NCBI RefSeq assembly: GCF_002021925.1
Contig: NZ_CP012546.1
Span: 744,001 to 808,000 of the forward strand
Direction: 5' to 3'
DNA length: 64,000 bases
Source: Campylobacter pinnipediorum subsp. pinnipediorum
GTDB lineage: Bacteria; Campylobacterota; Campylobacteria; Campylobacterales; Campylobacteraceae
The notes below the pieces were generated by a model. That model searched no databases. It saw only the letters and a list, made by a program, of their open reading frames with translations, and was not told where the DNA came from. Position numbers and translations under genes: made by a program. Numbering within the stretch: the first letter of the stretch is position 1; each line of letters starts with the position of its first letter. This document shows, piece by piece, positions 49,771 to 58,175 of the stretch.

Positions 49771-49977
49771 TTATAGTTCTTTTGAAACCTCAAATCCAAG
49801 ATCATCAAGCTCTGATTTAAATTTCTCTACATCATCGCTATTTTTTAAATCAACACTTACGATTTTAGGCTCAACACTTAAATCAACTTCTATATCACCA
49901 AATTCATCACTTAATGCATTTTTGATTGTATTAGCACAATTTTGGCAATTTATGTTTAAAACTTCAAATTTTTTCAT
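49771..49977 (-). CDS. copZ: copper chaperone CopZ (heavy-metal-associated domain)
   Basis: 68 residues forming a single HMA domain with the metal site NINCQNCANTIKNAL (Cys11 and Cys14). Such proteins hand Cu(I) to CopA. It ends one base before copA and overlaps the upstream acetyltransferase stop by four bases, so all three are coupled. It lacks a signal peptide and is cytoplasmic, unlike the MerP-like protein at 37290. Confidence 0.85.
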   Translation of the reverse strand: MKKFEVLNINCQNCANTIKNALSDEFGDIEVDLSVEPKIVSVDLKNSDDVEKFKSELDDLGFEVSKEL

Positions 49978-50501
49978 TTTATATCCTTTATCATGTGTTT
50001 AAAATCTTTATCGTATACTCTAAAATCTTGGTCGTATAAAAACCCAAGTCTTTGATAAAATTGCATAGTTTTTTCTTTGTGATTATCTACAATAAGTGAT
50101 ATTTTATTATAGTTTTTATCTTTTGCTAAATTATCAGTGTAGTTTATAAGCTTAGTAGCTATTTTGTTGCCTCTGTATTTTTCATCTACAGCTATTGCAT
50201 CTATATAATACTCATCATCAAAACACTCTTTTTCAAAGATATTTTTATAATGCTTATCGAGATATTCAACATCTTTTCCGCCGTAGCTAACCATAACACC
50301 AACAATTTTATTATCTTTTTCAAAAACAGTTGTGTTTTTATAGCTTATACGACACTGTTCGCTTTTAAACATACTTATCAAAAAATCATTTGTGTATTTT
50401 TCATCATTACTCTTGCTTAGAGTGTATATAATATCATCAAGAGCTAGTTTTAAAAGATTTATGCATTGATTTGCTTCATTGGTATTTGCTTTTCTTATCA
50501 T
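49974..50501 (-). CDS. GNAT family N-acetyltransferase
   Basis: 175 residues of the GNAT fold: MIRKANTNEANQCINLLKLA start, then IDAIAVDEKYRGNKIATKLIN (strand 4 and the acetyl-CoA-binding R/Q-x-x-G-x-G/A-like motif) near residue 115, and KISLIVDNHKEKTMQFYQRLGF (the N-x-x-A..-Y-x-x-x-G-F type segment) near 145. The substrate is unknown. ATG 50501 is chosen over TTG 50522. It starts the copZ-copA run by overlap, though a copper role is not implied. Confidence 0.85.
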   Translation of the reverse strand: MIRKANTNEANQCINLLKLALDDIIYTLSKSNDEKYTNDFLISMFKSEQCRISYKNTTVFEKDNKIVGVMVSYGGKDVEYLDKHYKNIFEKECFDDEYYIDAIAVDEKYRGNKIATKLINYTDNLAKDKNYNKISLIVDNHKEKTMQFYQRLGFLYDQDFRVYDKDFKHMIKDIK

Positions 50502-50579
50502 TTTGTAATTATAAAATTTCAAATTAAATTTATTACTAATGTTTGTTTTGATTTTTTATAATAAAAATATTATCGCAGG

Positions 50580-50603
50580 ATTAGGGATATTGTTATCCCT
50601 AAT
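50580..50603 (-). terminator. hairpin after flgL
   Basis: A 10-bp perfect stem ATTAGGGATA / TATCCCTAAT with a TTGT loop, five bases after the flgL stop. Read leftwards, no T run follows directly, so the termination strength is uncertain. Confidence 0.5.
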
Positions 50604-50608
50604 AAATT

Positions 50609-52855
50609 TTACATGTAGTTTAAAAGACTTAGTTGATTTATCTTTGATGTCGCTTGAAGCATAGCTTGATAGCCCATCATTTTTTGAGTTAAGCTTAGGT
50701 AAGACTCTGCATAATCAGCATCTATAACCTCGCTTTTCACGCTAGCAACATTTACTTTCATCAAGCTAGCTCTTTCGTTTGTCTCTTTTAATAAATTTGT
50801 ATAAGAGCCTATTTTTACTTTTTCTTTATTTATATGATCCATTATATGATCTATTCTTTCTATTGCGCCTTGGATTCCGTTGTTTCTAGGGTCTTCATTT
50901 TTAGAATCACTTCTTCGAATCCCATTTCTTACAGCATAAATCATTTTTTCCAAATCTTTAAATACATCTATAGATGGTTCGTCTATCGCTTGTGCATTAT
51001 TTTGCATAAAGCTAAAAATTGATCCTTTGCCCTGTGCTTTATCCTTTGTGCTTCCGGTGCTATCACCAAAAAATTTACCACTTTCTTTGTCATTATATAT
51101 AGCAACATCTATATTTGTAACGGATTGTGTTTTGTCTGTTACTACAATTTTTCCTCTGTGATCTAGATTAACATCTATAGCACCTTTTGACTTATCTATG
51201 CTTCTTTTGTATTCATCGTAGTTTTCTTTTCTTTTTTCTAGACCATCTTCGGTTGCTATTTTGATATCTTTTTCTAAATTTTTTTGTTCAGGTATATTAT
51301 CGCTTGCAACCATTCCTATGATATCCATTAGTTGTCTATAAGTAAAATCATCAGTTTGTGTTGGGTATTGTCCAAATTCATCTGAGTTGTAAACAGTTAT
51401 CGTTGTTCCTTTTTTTCCGATATCTGGATTTGTATCTTGTATTGAAAAACTAACAGGGCCACTAGGATTTTTTTTACCTAGGTTGACTGTTATATCATAT
51501 TTTACGCCGTTTCTTGAATTTATCTTTAGATTTATTTTTTCACCATCTATATTGTATCCATCCGGCTTATTTCTTATATGTGGATATAAACTTTCTGCAC
51601 CAGCAACCTCACTTAGCCTAGTTGAGTCTTTGGCAAATTCTCCAGTAAAGCGGTTTACTTGGCTTACATTTGTTGTTAGAGTATTGTCTTTTTTTTCTAA
51701 TCTTACTTTATCAAAATCAAAACTATCTACCGTTTTCCCATTTTCATCTTTATAGATGTTTTTTGTAAAATTAGTAATATGTATTGAATTATTTTTAAAA
51801 TTTTTTTCTAATTCCACAAAATCTTTTACATCCGCTGGATCATTTGCTGCATTACCGGGTAATCCGTCTTTCTTGTCCACTATTTGAGTAGCGCCTACAA
51901 GACTCATGTTTAAATTCTGACTACCCTTAGTTAAATCTTTTACAACTATTTGACCATCATTGTTTATATTTACATCTACAACTTTGCTTGTCGCTGTGTT
52001 TCCAAACTCTTGTCCTATTTTGTCCATAAAACCACGCATTGTGGCATCAGCGGTCAAAGAAAACTTACTTGTAAATGTTGTCCCATCTGTTTTTGTTCCT
52101 TGAAGATAAAAATAAGTATCTGGAAATTTTATATTTTTATCAACAAAATCATGATCTTCATTTAGTGTATCCTTATTTTTTACATAGTTTAAACCTATTA
52201 GGTTTTTAATAGTGCTTTCTTCATTTAGATACTTTGGATTTTCATTTGCATCAGGCTTCGTTTGATCTGCAAGCCTGACATTAGTTGTTATAGTTTTATG
52301 ATAGTCATTGTCTTTTCCTAAAAATAGATCAAATCCATTTAAATTAAAAGGTATATCAATTTTTGAACCAGAAATCGTTGTCATATTTTCTTCATTTCCA
52401 TTGTAGCTACCATTTTGGCTTATTGGTTTTGTATCAACAGCACTTCCAGAAAATAAAAATTGACCATTTATAGAAGTGTTAGCTATATTCATAAGGTGAT
52501 TTTTTATACCTTCTAAGTCATTCGCTATAGCTCCAAGTGATGTTGTGTTGTGTATATCACTAGCCGCTTGAACTAATTTAACTTTGAAATTTTCAAGTTG
52601 TTTGCTAAATTCTTGCAATGATTTGTCAGAATTTTTTGAAAAATTTTGAGATTTTGATGTAGCTTCGGTCACTTGTTCTAAAGTAGTAATTTCGTAATCA
52701 AGTCTCATAGCATCACTGTATGTTCCAGCTGCTTCATATGATTTTTGTATTTTTAAACCACTTGAAAGTTGCATATGGTGCTTTTGAACACCTTGCATTC
52801 CTCGCTGATAATCATACATAGTTTGGGCATATTTCCACTGGTTTGTTATTCTCAT
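50609..52855 (-). CDS. flgL: flagellar hook-filament junction protein FlgL
   Basis: A 748-residue hook-associated protein 3, long as in campylobacters. The N-terminal flagellin-like helix starts MRITNQWKYAQTMYDYQRGM and is followed by LSSGLKIQKSYEAAG; the C-terminal partner helix ends EVIDADYAESYLSLTQKMMGYQAMLQATSKI. The middle 500 residues are surface domains. It links hook to filament outside the cell. A sigma-54 promoter lies upstream, which fits the FlgSR-controlled middle flagellar genes. Confidence 0.92.
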   Translation of the reverse strand: MRITNQWKYAQTMYDYQRGMQGVQKHHMQLSSGLKIQKSYEAAGTYSDAMRLDYEITTLEQVTEATSKSQNFSKNSDKSLQEFSKQLENFKVKLVQAASDIHNTTSLGAIANDLEGIKNHLMNIANTSINGQFLFSGSAVDTKPISQNGSYNGNEENMTTISGSKIDIPFNLNGFDLFLGKDNDYHKTITTNVRLADQTKPDANENPKYLNEESTIKNLIGLNYVKNKDTLNEDHDFVDKNIKFPDTYFYLQGTKTDGTTFTSKFSLTADATMRGFMDKIGQEFGNTATSKVVDVNINNDGQIVVKDLTKGSQNLNMSLVGATQIVDKKDGLPGNAANDPADVKDFVELEKNFKNNSIHITNFTKNIYKDENGKTVDSFDFDKVRLEKKDNTLTTNVSQVNRFTGEFAKDSTRLSEVAGAESLYPHIRNKPDGYNIDGEKINLKINSRNGVKYDITVNLGKKNPSGPVSFSIQDTNPDIGKKGTTITVYNSDEFGQYPTQTDDFTYRQLMDIIGMVASDNIPEQKNLEKDIKIATEDGLEKRKENYDEYKRSIDKSKGAIDVNLDHRGKIVVTDKTQSVTNIDVAIYNDKESGKFFGDSTGSTKDKAQGKGSIFSFMQNNAQAIDEPSIDVFKDLEKMIYAVRNGIRRSDSKNEDPRNNGIQGAIERIDHIMDHINKEKVKIGSYTNLLKETNERASLMKVNVASVKSEVIDADYAESYLSLTQKMMGYQAMLQATSKINQLSLLNYM

Positions 52856-52887
52856 TATTATATCCTTAACTTCAATACCAAGATATT

Positions 52888-52905
52888 AAGCAAAATTAAT
52901 TCCAT
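52888..52905 (-). promoter_or_regulatory. sigma-54 promoter of flgL
   Basis: Read leftwards: ATGGAATTAATTTTGCTT. The GG and GC dinucleotides are 12 bases apart as required for -24/-12, and the TTTGCTT end is typical of Campylobacter sigma-54 sites. The predicted start of transcription is about 24 bases before the flgL ATG. Confidence 0.75.
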
Positions 52906-52965
52906 AATATGCTTTAGTTATTGATTTATAAATACTATATCGGATAATATTTTATTTTTTTTATA

Positions 52966-52971
52966 TATAAT
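52966..52971 (+). promoter_or_regulatory. -10 element (TATAAT) for yaaA
   Basis: TATAAT lies 40 bases before the yaaA ATG, within the 156-base divergent gap to flgL. A T-rich run lies just upstream of it. Confidence 0.45.
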
Positions 52972-53011
52972 CACATAAATATAAAAAAATGATTTTATTT
53001 AAGGATGTTTT

Positions 53012-53746
53012 ATGAAAATACTTTTTTCTCCCAGTGAAAGTAAAAGCAATATTGATAGTGATAAAAAGATAAGTAAATATTGCTTTGTTTTTGAAGATTT
53101 GTTTAATAAGAGAATGGAAATTGTAAACATATATAATGAATTTATAAAAAATAGCACTGAAGAAGAGTTGTGTAAGTTGTTTGGTTTAAAAACATACAAT
53201 GATAGTTTAAGGTATGACTTATTTGAAAAAGGTTGTGTTAGGGCTATTTTAAGGTATAACGGTGTCGGATATAAATATTTGGATTATTTAAACTTGGATG
53301 AATATTCTCAAAAATATATAGATAATAATGTTTTAATATTTTCAAATTTATTTGGTCCAATTTTAGCAAAAGACATGATACCAGAATACAAGCTAAAACA
53401 AGGAGAAAGAATACAAAAATTAAATATAGAAAAATTTTACAAAGATAATTTTAGTTTATATATTGATGAATTTTTAAAAGATGAAGTTGTCTTGGATTTA
53501 AGAGCAGGGTATTATGAAAAATTTTATGATATAAAAAAAGAGTATTTTTCTTTTAAATTTATAAAAAACGGTAAGGTGGTTAGTCATTTTGCAAAAGCAT
53601 ATAGAGGAATTTTATTAAAAGAGTTAGCTAGTAACAATACAAATACTAAAGATGAGCTTATGAATTTAAATATTGAGGGTTTAAAGCTACTAGAAATAAG
53701 AAAGATAAAATCAAAAAATGAATTAATTTTTGAAATAATTGGCTAA
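53012..53746 (+). CDS. yaaA: peroxide stress protein YaaA-like (DUF328)
   Basis: 244 residues resembling YaaA: MKILFSPSESKSN at the N-terminus, RAILRYNGVGYKYLDYLNLD near residue 75, VLIFSNLFGPILAKDMIPEYKLKQG near 107, and VVSHFAKAYRGILLKELA near 185. E. coli YaaA lowers free intracellular iron under peroxide stress and binds DNA. AAGGA precedes the ATG. The gene stands alone. Confidence 0.88.
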   Translation: MKILFSPSESKSNIDSDKKISKYCFVFEDLFNKRMEIVNIYNEFIKNSTEEELCKLFGLKTYNDSLRYDLFEKGCVRAILRYNGVGYKYLDYLNLDEYSQKYIDNNVLIFSNLFGPILAKDMIPEYKLKQGERIQKLNIEKFYKDNFSLYIDEFLKDEVVLDLRAGYYEKFYDIKKEYFSFKFIKNGKVVSHFAKAYRGILLKELASNNTNTKDELMNLNIEGLKLLEIRKIKSKNELIFEIIG

Positions 53747-53856
53747 ATTGTGATTTTTTTAACTTTTTAGCAATTTTTTGTTTGAAATGTATTGTATTTT
53801 TTCAAAAAAAATTGTAGAATACCCCAATAATACTTTTAAAGTAAAGGATGTTTAAA

Positions 53857-54156
53857 ATGAAAAAAGCTGATTTTGTTCAAGCTGTTGCTGAGAAAACTGG
53901 ACTATCTAAAAAAGATTCTCTAAAAGCTGTTGATTCTACACTAGAAGTTATAACAGAAGCTTTGGTAGGTGGTGATAGTATTAGTTTTATAGGATTTGGT
54001 ACATTTAGTACTGCTGATAGAGCTGCTAGACAAGCTAGAGTTCCTGGAACTAAAAAAGTTATAGATGTTCCTGCTAGCAAAGCTGTTAAATTTAAAGTTG
54101 GAAAAAAATTAAAAGAAGTAGTTGCAGCTAGCGTTAAAAAAACTAAGAAAAAATAA
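53857..54156 (+). CDS. hup: HU-family DNA-binding protein
   Basis: 99 residues: MKKADFVQAVAEKTGLSKKDSLKAV start, the beta-arm signature GFGTFSTADRAARQARVPGTKK near residue 47 and a lysine-rich tail ending KKTKKK. It bends and compacts DNA as a homodimer. ATG 53857 is chosen because AAAGGA lies seven bases upstream; the frame is open from ATG 53848. A strong terminator follows. Confidence 0.95.
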   Translation: MKKADFVQAVAEKTGLSKKDSLKAVDSTLEVITEALVGGDSISFIGFGTFSTADRAARQARVPGTKKVIDVPASKAVKFKVGKKLKEVVAASVKKTKKK

Positions 54157-54175
54157 TAATATCTTAATTTTATAT

Positions 54176-54208
54176 GTTTGGTTTGTTTTTTCAAGCCAAA
54201 CTTTTTTT
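54176..54208 (+). terminator. rho-independent terminator of hup, directly before tRNA-Leu
   Basis: A 10-bp stem GTTTGGTTTG / CAAGCCAAAC (one T-G pair) closed by TTTTTT and followed by TTTTTTT at 54202-54208. It ends two bases before the tRNA. Confidence 0.85.
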
Positions 54209-54210
54209 AT

Positions 54211-54297
54211 GCCCGAGTGGTGAAACTGGTAGACGCGCTAGACTCAAAATCTGGTAAGGGCAACCTTGTGTCGGTTCGAGTCCGACCTCGGGCACCA
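54211..54297 (+). tRNA. tRNA-Leu (CAA)
   Basis: 87 bases including an encoded CCA. The acceptor pairs GCCCGAG with CTCGGGC, the anticodon loop is CTCAAAA so the anticodon is CAA (reads UUG), a long variable arm (GGTAAGGGCAACCTTGTG region) marks a class II tRNA, and the T-loop is GTTCGAGTC. It has no terminator of its own nearby and follows the hup terminator after two bases, so it may depend on read-through or on a promoter within the hup 3' end. Confidence 0.95.
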
Positions 54298-54495
54298 TTA
54301 GTACATTTAAATACATTCACTAAAGCACCAAAATATCGGACTTTTAAAGCTCTTAATGGTTTTAGTATGTTTTCACAGATTTTTTGTTGACTTGTAAGAA
54401 ATAATTGGTTTTGAGTCAATAAAAAAGTATAAACATGTCCAAAATAGCTAATTCGCTAATTGTGATAAATTTATAAACTGTATATTTGTAAGTGT

Positions 54496-54522
54496 AAGTA
54501 AAACCTAAAAAAGGCTTTACTT
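54496..54522 (-). terminator. hairpin after the ATP-grasp-like gene
   Basis: AAGTAAAACC / GGCTTTACTT pair over 10 positions with one mismatch, around a loop TAAAAAA, four bases after the stop of the leftward gene. Little T-richness follows. Apart from this and tRNA-Leu, the 229-base gap 54298-54526 shows nothing recognisable. Confidence 0.4.
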
Positions 54523-54526
54523 TAAA

Positions 54527-55543
54527 TTATTTTATAAGTTGTTTTGCAACATCTTGTGCATATTGAAGTTCTGTTGTTATACCAACGCAAGAACAGTTTA
54601 TCTCGCTTAAAACATAAACATCATTCCCATCTTTATCATAATCAAGAATATAATCTAAAGTCCAAAGTAAAGGATAATCAAAACCTTCTAAATAAGGTTT
54701 TATGTCTTTTATACCTTGCTGTGATAATGCTAGCACACCAGACCATTTTGGATCATCTGGCTTGTCATATTGGTATTTTGCACCCGAGAAAAGAGTAGCA
54801 GAAAACTCGCCTTCTTTCGGTTTTTTATGAACTATTGAAACCGGCTTTTCTTTAATTAAAAGTACTCTTATTTCACCCTCACTAATTCTTTTTAGATATT
54901 TGCAGCTTACAAAGCCTTTTTTACCTTTAAAATATACTGCATTTGGATCTTCTTCTTCAAAATTATTTTTAAAGTTAGTTATAAAATCGTCTAAACTTTT
55001 AAAGTTTTCTTTTTTATTATTAACAGCTTCTGTGCAAGTTATACTTTCATCGTCATTTAATTTTACAAGATAAACACCTTCTCCGGTTGAGCCATAATTT
55101 GTCTTCAAAACTCTTATTTTTTCTCTTTTTAAAATTTCTGGTAATTCAGCTTTAAACTCTTTGTAGTTTTGATAAAATTTAGTGCTTTCTTCACCCATTG
55201 CTGTCAATTTTAGCTTTTCTAATATATCTTTTAAGTCTAAATTTTTCATAACATCTGGATGAGTATGTACAACTACACCTTCATCACTTAGTTTTTTTAA
55301 AAACTGAAAATACTCATCAACTTCTTTTAAATTACCTGGATTTATCCGGCTTATTATATGTAAGGCATTTTCTTTTAGATATTCAAATAATTTGTCTTTT
55401 TTATCTGGAACATAAAAAACTATCTCTGTATCTAGTTTTGTAAATTCTTTTATTGCATTTAAAATAGGCTTAGTATCAGGTCTAAAACCATCAAAACCTT
55501 TATCTGTTCCCTTGCTGTACTCTATAACAAAAACTTTTTTCAT
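54527..55543 (-). CDS. ATP-grasp-like protein of unknown function
   Basis: 338 residues, cytoplasmic, no membrane helix. The middle looks like an ATP-grasp fold: KREKIRVLKTNYGSTGEGVYLVKL (glycine-rich nucleotide loop near residue 155), EIRVLLIKEKPVSIVHKKP near 228, and a C-terminal WTLDYILDYDKDG...VLSEINCSCVGI that resembles the Asp/Glu-Asn metal site of ATP-grasp ligases. The N-terminal domain (about 1-110) is typical of a pre-ATP-grasp fold. The substrate is unknown and there are no biosynthetic neighbours. A TATAAT -10 lies upstream. Confidence 0.65.
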   Translation of the reverse strand: MKKVFVIEYSKGTDKGFDGFRPDTKPILNAIKEFTKLDTEIVFYVPDKKDKLFEYLKENALHIISRINPGNLKEVDEYFQFLKKLSDEGVVVHTHPDVMKNLDLKDILEKLKLTAMGEESTKFYQNYKEFKAELPEILKREKIRVLKTNYGSTGEGVYLVKLNDDESITCTEAVNNKKENFKSLDDFITNFKNNFEEEDPNAVYFKGKKGFVSCKYLKRISEGEIRVLLIKEKPVSIVHKKPKEGEFSATLFSGAKYQYDKPDDPKWSGVLALSQQGIKDIKPYLEGFDYPLLWTLDYILDYDKDGNDVYVLSEINCSCVGITTELQYAQDVAKQLIK

Positions 55544-55569
55544 TAAAAACTCCTTAATATTTAATAATA

Positions 55570-55575
55570 ATTATA
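55570..55575 (-). promoter_or_regulatory. -10 element (TATAAT) for the ATP-grasp-like gene
   Basis: Read leftwards, TATAAT lies 27 bases before the ATG at 55543. Confidence 0.45.
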
Positions 55576-55823
55576 ACATTTTATATTTAATAATAACTTT
55601 AGTGTAATAAATATATAAAAAATTAAAAATTCATATAAACATAATTAAATTAAATAAATTTGGTGGTAATTTTAACTACCAATAGTATATTATAAAGTTT
55701 TTCTGAAATAAAATTAGAATTTATTTAATATTTGATAGAAATATAATTATTGAAATACTTGTTAAATATATTAAGTTTTGGCAAAGAAGTGATTTGTTTC
55801 GACAAAATTTGTTTTTTGGTTTT

Positions 55824-55848
55824 ATAAAGCTGGCAAAACCAGCTTTAT
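55824..55848 (-). terminator. terminator of asd
   Basis: A perfect 10-bp stem ATAAAGCTGG / CCAGCTTTAT with a five-base loop, one base after the asd stop at 55850-55852. Read leftwards the stem runs into AAAACC, so the T-run is short and lies within the stem end (TTTAT). Confidence 0.6.
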
Positions 55849-55849
55849 G

Positions 55850-56881
55850 TTAATTGTTCTCGGGCAATTCTATCCATTTTTGGGCTATTCTTACCGCATT
55901 AGTGGCAGCACCTACACGGATTTGGTCAGCACAACACCATAAATGTAAAATATTATCACGGAAGTTGTCAACTCTAATTCTACCAACATAAGTTTCATTA
56001 GTGTCGCTTGAAATCATAGGCATAGGATATTCTTTTTTGCTTGGTTCATCTAACACAACAACACTTGGAGCATCTCTTAAAATATCTCTAGCCTTATTGG
56101 CATTTACTGAATTTCTAAAGTGTATAGTGATGGCTTCTGAGTGACTTCTAAGAACAGGAACACGAACGCAAGTAGCCGATACTTCAATATTTTTATGAAG
56201 TATCTTTTGTGTTTCATTTACCATCTTTATTTCTTCTTTTGTGTAATCATTATCAAGAAAAACATCTATATGTGGTATTAAATTTAAAGCAAGCTGATGA
56301 GCAAAAACCTTAGGCTCGCACTCTCTAAGTTTAAATTCAAAAAACTTTTGCATTTGGGTTACTAACTCTTTCATACCCTCTTTACCTGCGCCACTTGCTG
56401 CTTGATATGTAGCAACATCAACACGTGCTATATCAAAAACATCATCAAGAGGTTTTAAAATTTGCACCATTTGAATAGTAGAGCAATTTGGATTTGCTAT
56501 AATTCCTCTTTCTTGCCAGGCATTTATATCAGCTGGGTTGCACTCAGGAACAACCAAAGGCACATCGGCATCCATTCTAAAATGGCTAGTATTATCAATA
56601 ACAACAGCTCCGCTAGCTGCTGCAAGAGGTGCAAATTTTGATGAAACCGAACCACCAGCGCTAAAAAATGCTATATCTATCTCGTGTTCTTCAAAGCTAG
56701 TTTCTGTAAGTTCTTTTACTTTATAACTTTTACCGTGAAAAATTATCTCGCTTCCTGCACTTTTTGCACTAGCAAGCGGCAACAACTCGCCAACAGGAAA
56801 ATTTACCTCTTCTAAAACATTAAAAATTTCTTCTCCAACAGCTCCAGTTGCACCGACAACAGCAATATTAAATTTCTTCAT
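55850..56881 (-). CDS. asd: aspartate-semialdehyde dehydrogenase
   Basis: 343 residues. Asd reduces aspartyl phosphate in the synthesis of lysine, threonine, methionine and diaminopimelate. The NADP motif AVVGATGAVGEEIFNVLEE opens it; the catalytic Cys is in IANPNCSTIQMV near residue 131, and the His in RVPVLRSHSEAI near 245. ATG 56881 overlaps the flgR TGA (TGATG), and AAGGAG lies upstream, so asd is coupled to flgR. The order flgR-asd matches C. jejuni. Confidence 0.95.
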   Translation of the reverse strand: MKKFNIAVVGATGAVGEEIFNVLEEVNFPVGELLPLASAKSAGSEIIFHGKSYKVKELTETSFEEHEIDIAFFSAGGSVSSKFAPLAAASGAVVIDNTSHFRMDADVPLVVPECNPADINAWQERGIIANPNCSTIQMVQILKPLDDVFDIARVDVATYQAASGAGKEGMKELVTQMQKFFEFKLRECEPKVFAHQLALNLIPHIDVFLDNDYTKEEIKMVNETQKILHKNIEVSATCVRVPVLRSHSEAITIHFRNSVNANKARDILRDAPSVVVLDEPSKKEYPMPMISSDTNETYVGRIRVDNFRDNILHLWCCADQIRVGAATNAVRIAQKWIELPENN

Positions 56882-58173
56882 CAATACTCCTTTAAATTGT
56901 ATTTTTTTATTAGTTTTTTTATATCTTCAGTGCTTAAGTTTAAAATAGAAGATGCCTCGTTTAAATTAAAATCAACACTACTTATAACATCTACAAAAAA
57001 GTCTTTTTTTATCTCACTTATCTCTTTTTTCTTTCTACTTTGGATAAACAAATCATCTGCTTTTATATATCTATCTTCGCTTAGTATAGCTGCTCTTTCT
57101 ATGATGGATATAAGTTCTCTTATATTTCCAGGATAATCATAACTAAGTAATTCTTCCATAGCTTCTTCGCTAAGTTCTTTTTCTTCTAGGCTATATTTTT
57201 TGCAAATATTTTCCAAAGTTTTTTTAGAGATTGGTATTATCTCTTCTTTTCTATCTTTTAGTGGTGGTATAAGTATTGGTATAGTGTTTAGTCTATAATA
57301 CAAATCTTGTCTAAATTTTCCATCTTCTATTAAGTTTTGTAAGTTTGCATTTGTTGCACATAAAATTCTAACATCTACTTTTATGCTTTTTAAGCTGCCA
57401 AGTCTTGTTATTTCTCTTTCTTGTAAAGCTCTTAGTAATTTTGGTTGCAAATTTATAGGCATTTCTCCTATCTCATCTAAAAATAGTGTTCCTCCATTTG
57501 CTAATTCAAATTGACCTATTTTTTGAGCTATTGCATCTGTAAAAGCGCCTTTTTCATATCCAAATAGTTCACTTTCTATTAGATTTTCAGGTATTGCTGC
57601 CATGTTTATTGCAACAAAAGGCTTATCTTTTCTGTTTGAGTTTTTATGTATGTATTTTGCAAAAACTTCTTTCCCGGCACCACTTTCGCCCATTATCATT
57701 ATGCTTGTATCTGTTTTAGCTGCTTTTAATGCTATGTTTAAAACTTTCTTTAAAGCTTCAGATGGATTTATAAAATCATCATTTGTTTTTATATTTTTGA
57801 TTTTTTTTACAGATTTTATTTTTTCACGCTCTAATTTCACCCTTTTTATTGTTTCGTATAGCGTGTTTATATCAAATGGTTTTGTTAAAAAGTCCTTAAC
57901 CCCAAGTCTTACACTTTCTATTGCTCTATTTAATGTGGCATTTCCGGTCATGATAATAACATCATATTTATTTTCTAGCTGTTTGATAAACTCAATACCA
58001 TCAATTCCTGGCATATTTATATCTGTTATTATTAGGTCTATGCTATCATCTAGTTTTTTTAAAGCTTCGTTTGCATTTTTATAAGTTTTGATATTTAACT
58101 CTTGAAATTCACTAAGACTAATTTCAAGAGATTTTCTCATATTTATATCATCTTCAACTATTGCTATATTCAT
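56881..58173 (-). CDS. flgR: sigma-54-dependent flagellar response regulator FlgR
   Basis: 430 residues of NtrC type. The receiver domain has the acidic pair EDD (residues 7-9), phosphoacceptor Asp51 in IITDINMPG, and Lys in DFLTKPFDI. The AAA+ domain has Walker A GESGAGKEVFAK near residue 163, the sigma-54 contact loop GAFTDA near 210 and GGTLFLDEIGEMP. A short C-terminal Fis-like helix-turn-helix (FNLNEASSILNLSTEDIKKLIKKYNL) follows. It is phosphorylated by FlgS (16476-17462) and drives middle flagellar genes. It starts two bases after flgQ. Confidence 0.93.
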   Translation of the reverse strand: MNIAIVEDDINMRKSLEISLSEFQELNIKTYKNANEALKKLDDSIDLIITDINMPGIDGIEFIKQLENKYDVIIMTGNATLNRAIESVRLGVKDFLTKPFDINTLYETIKRVKLEREKIKSVKKIKNIKTNDDFINPSEALKKVLNIALKAAKTDTSIMIMGESGAGKEVFAKYIHKNSNRKDKPFVAINMAAIPENLIESELFGYEKGAFTDAIAQKIGQFELANGGTLFLDEIGEMPINLQPKLLRALQEREITRLGSLKSIKVDVRILCATNANLQNLIEDGKFRQDLYYRLNTIPILIPPLKDRKEEIIPISKKTLENICKKYSLEEKELSEEAMEELLSYDYPGNIRELISIIERAAILSEDRYIKADDLFIQSRKKKEISEIKKDFFVDVISSVDFNLNEASSILNLSTEDIKKLIKKYNLKEY

Positions 58174-58175
58174 AA

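Larger units (their letters stand above)
55544..55849. other. AT-rich intergenic region between the ATP-grasp-like gene and asd
   Basis: About 306 bases. It holds the leftward -10 (TATAAT, 55575-55570) of the ATP-grasp-like gene at the left end and the asd terminator at the right end. The middle (about 55600-55820) shows no open frame with a ribosome-binding site and no recognisable RNA structure. Confidence 0.5.

Noticed and set aside
54207-54419. Leftward 70-residue open frame across the tRNA-Leu gene
   Set aside because: It is the antisense of a tRNA; its GARGRTRTDT-like peptide is a known false-positive type.
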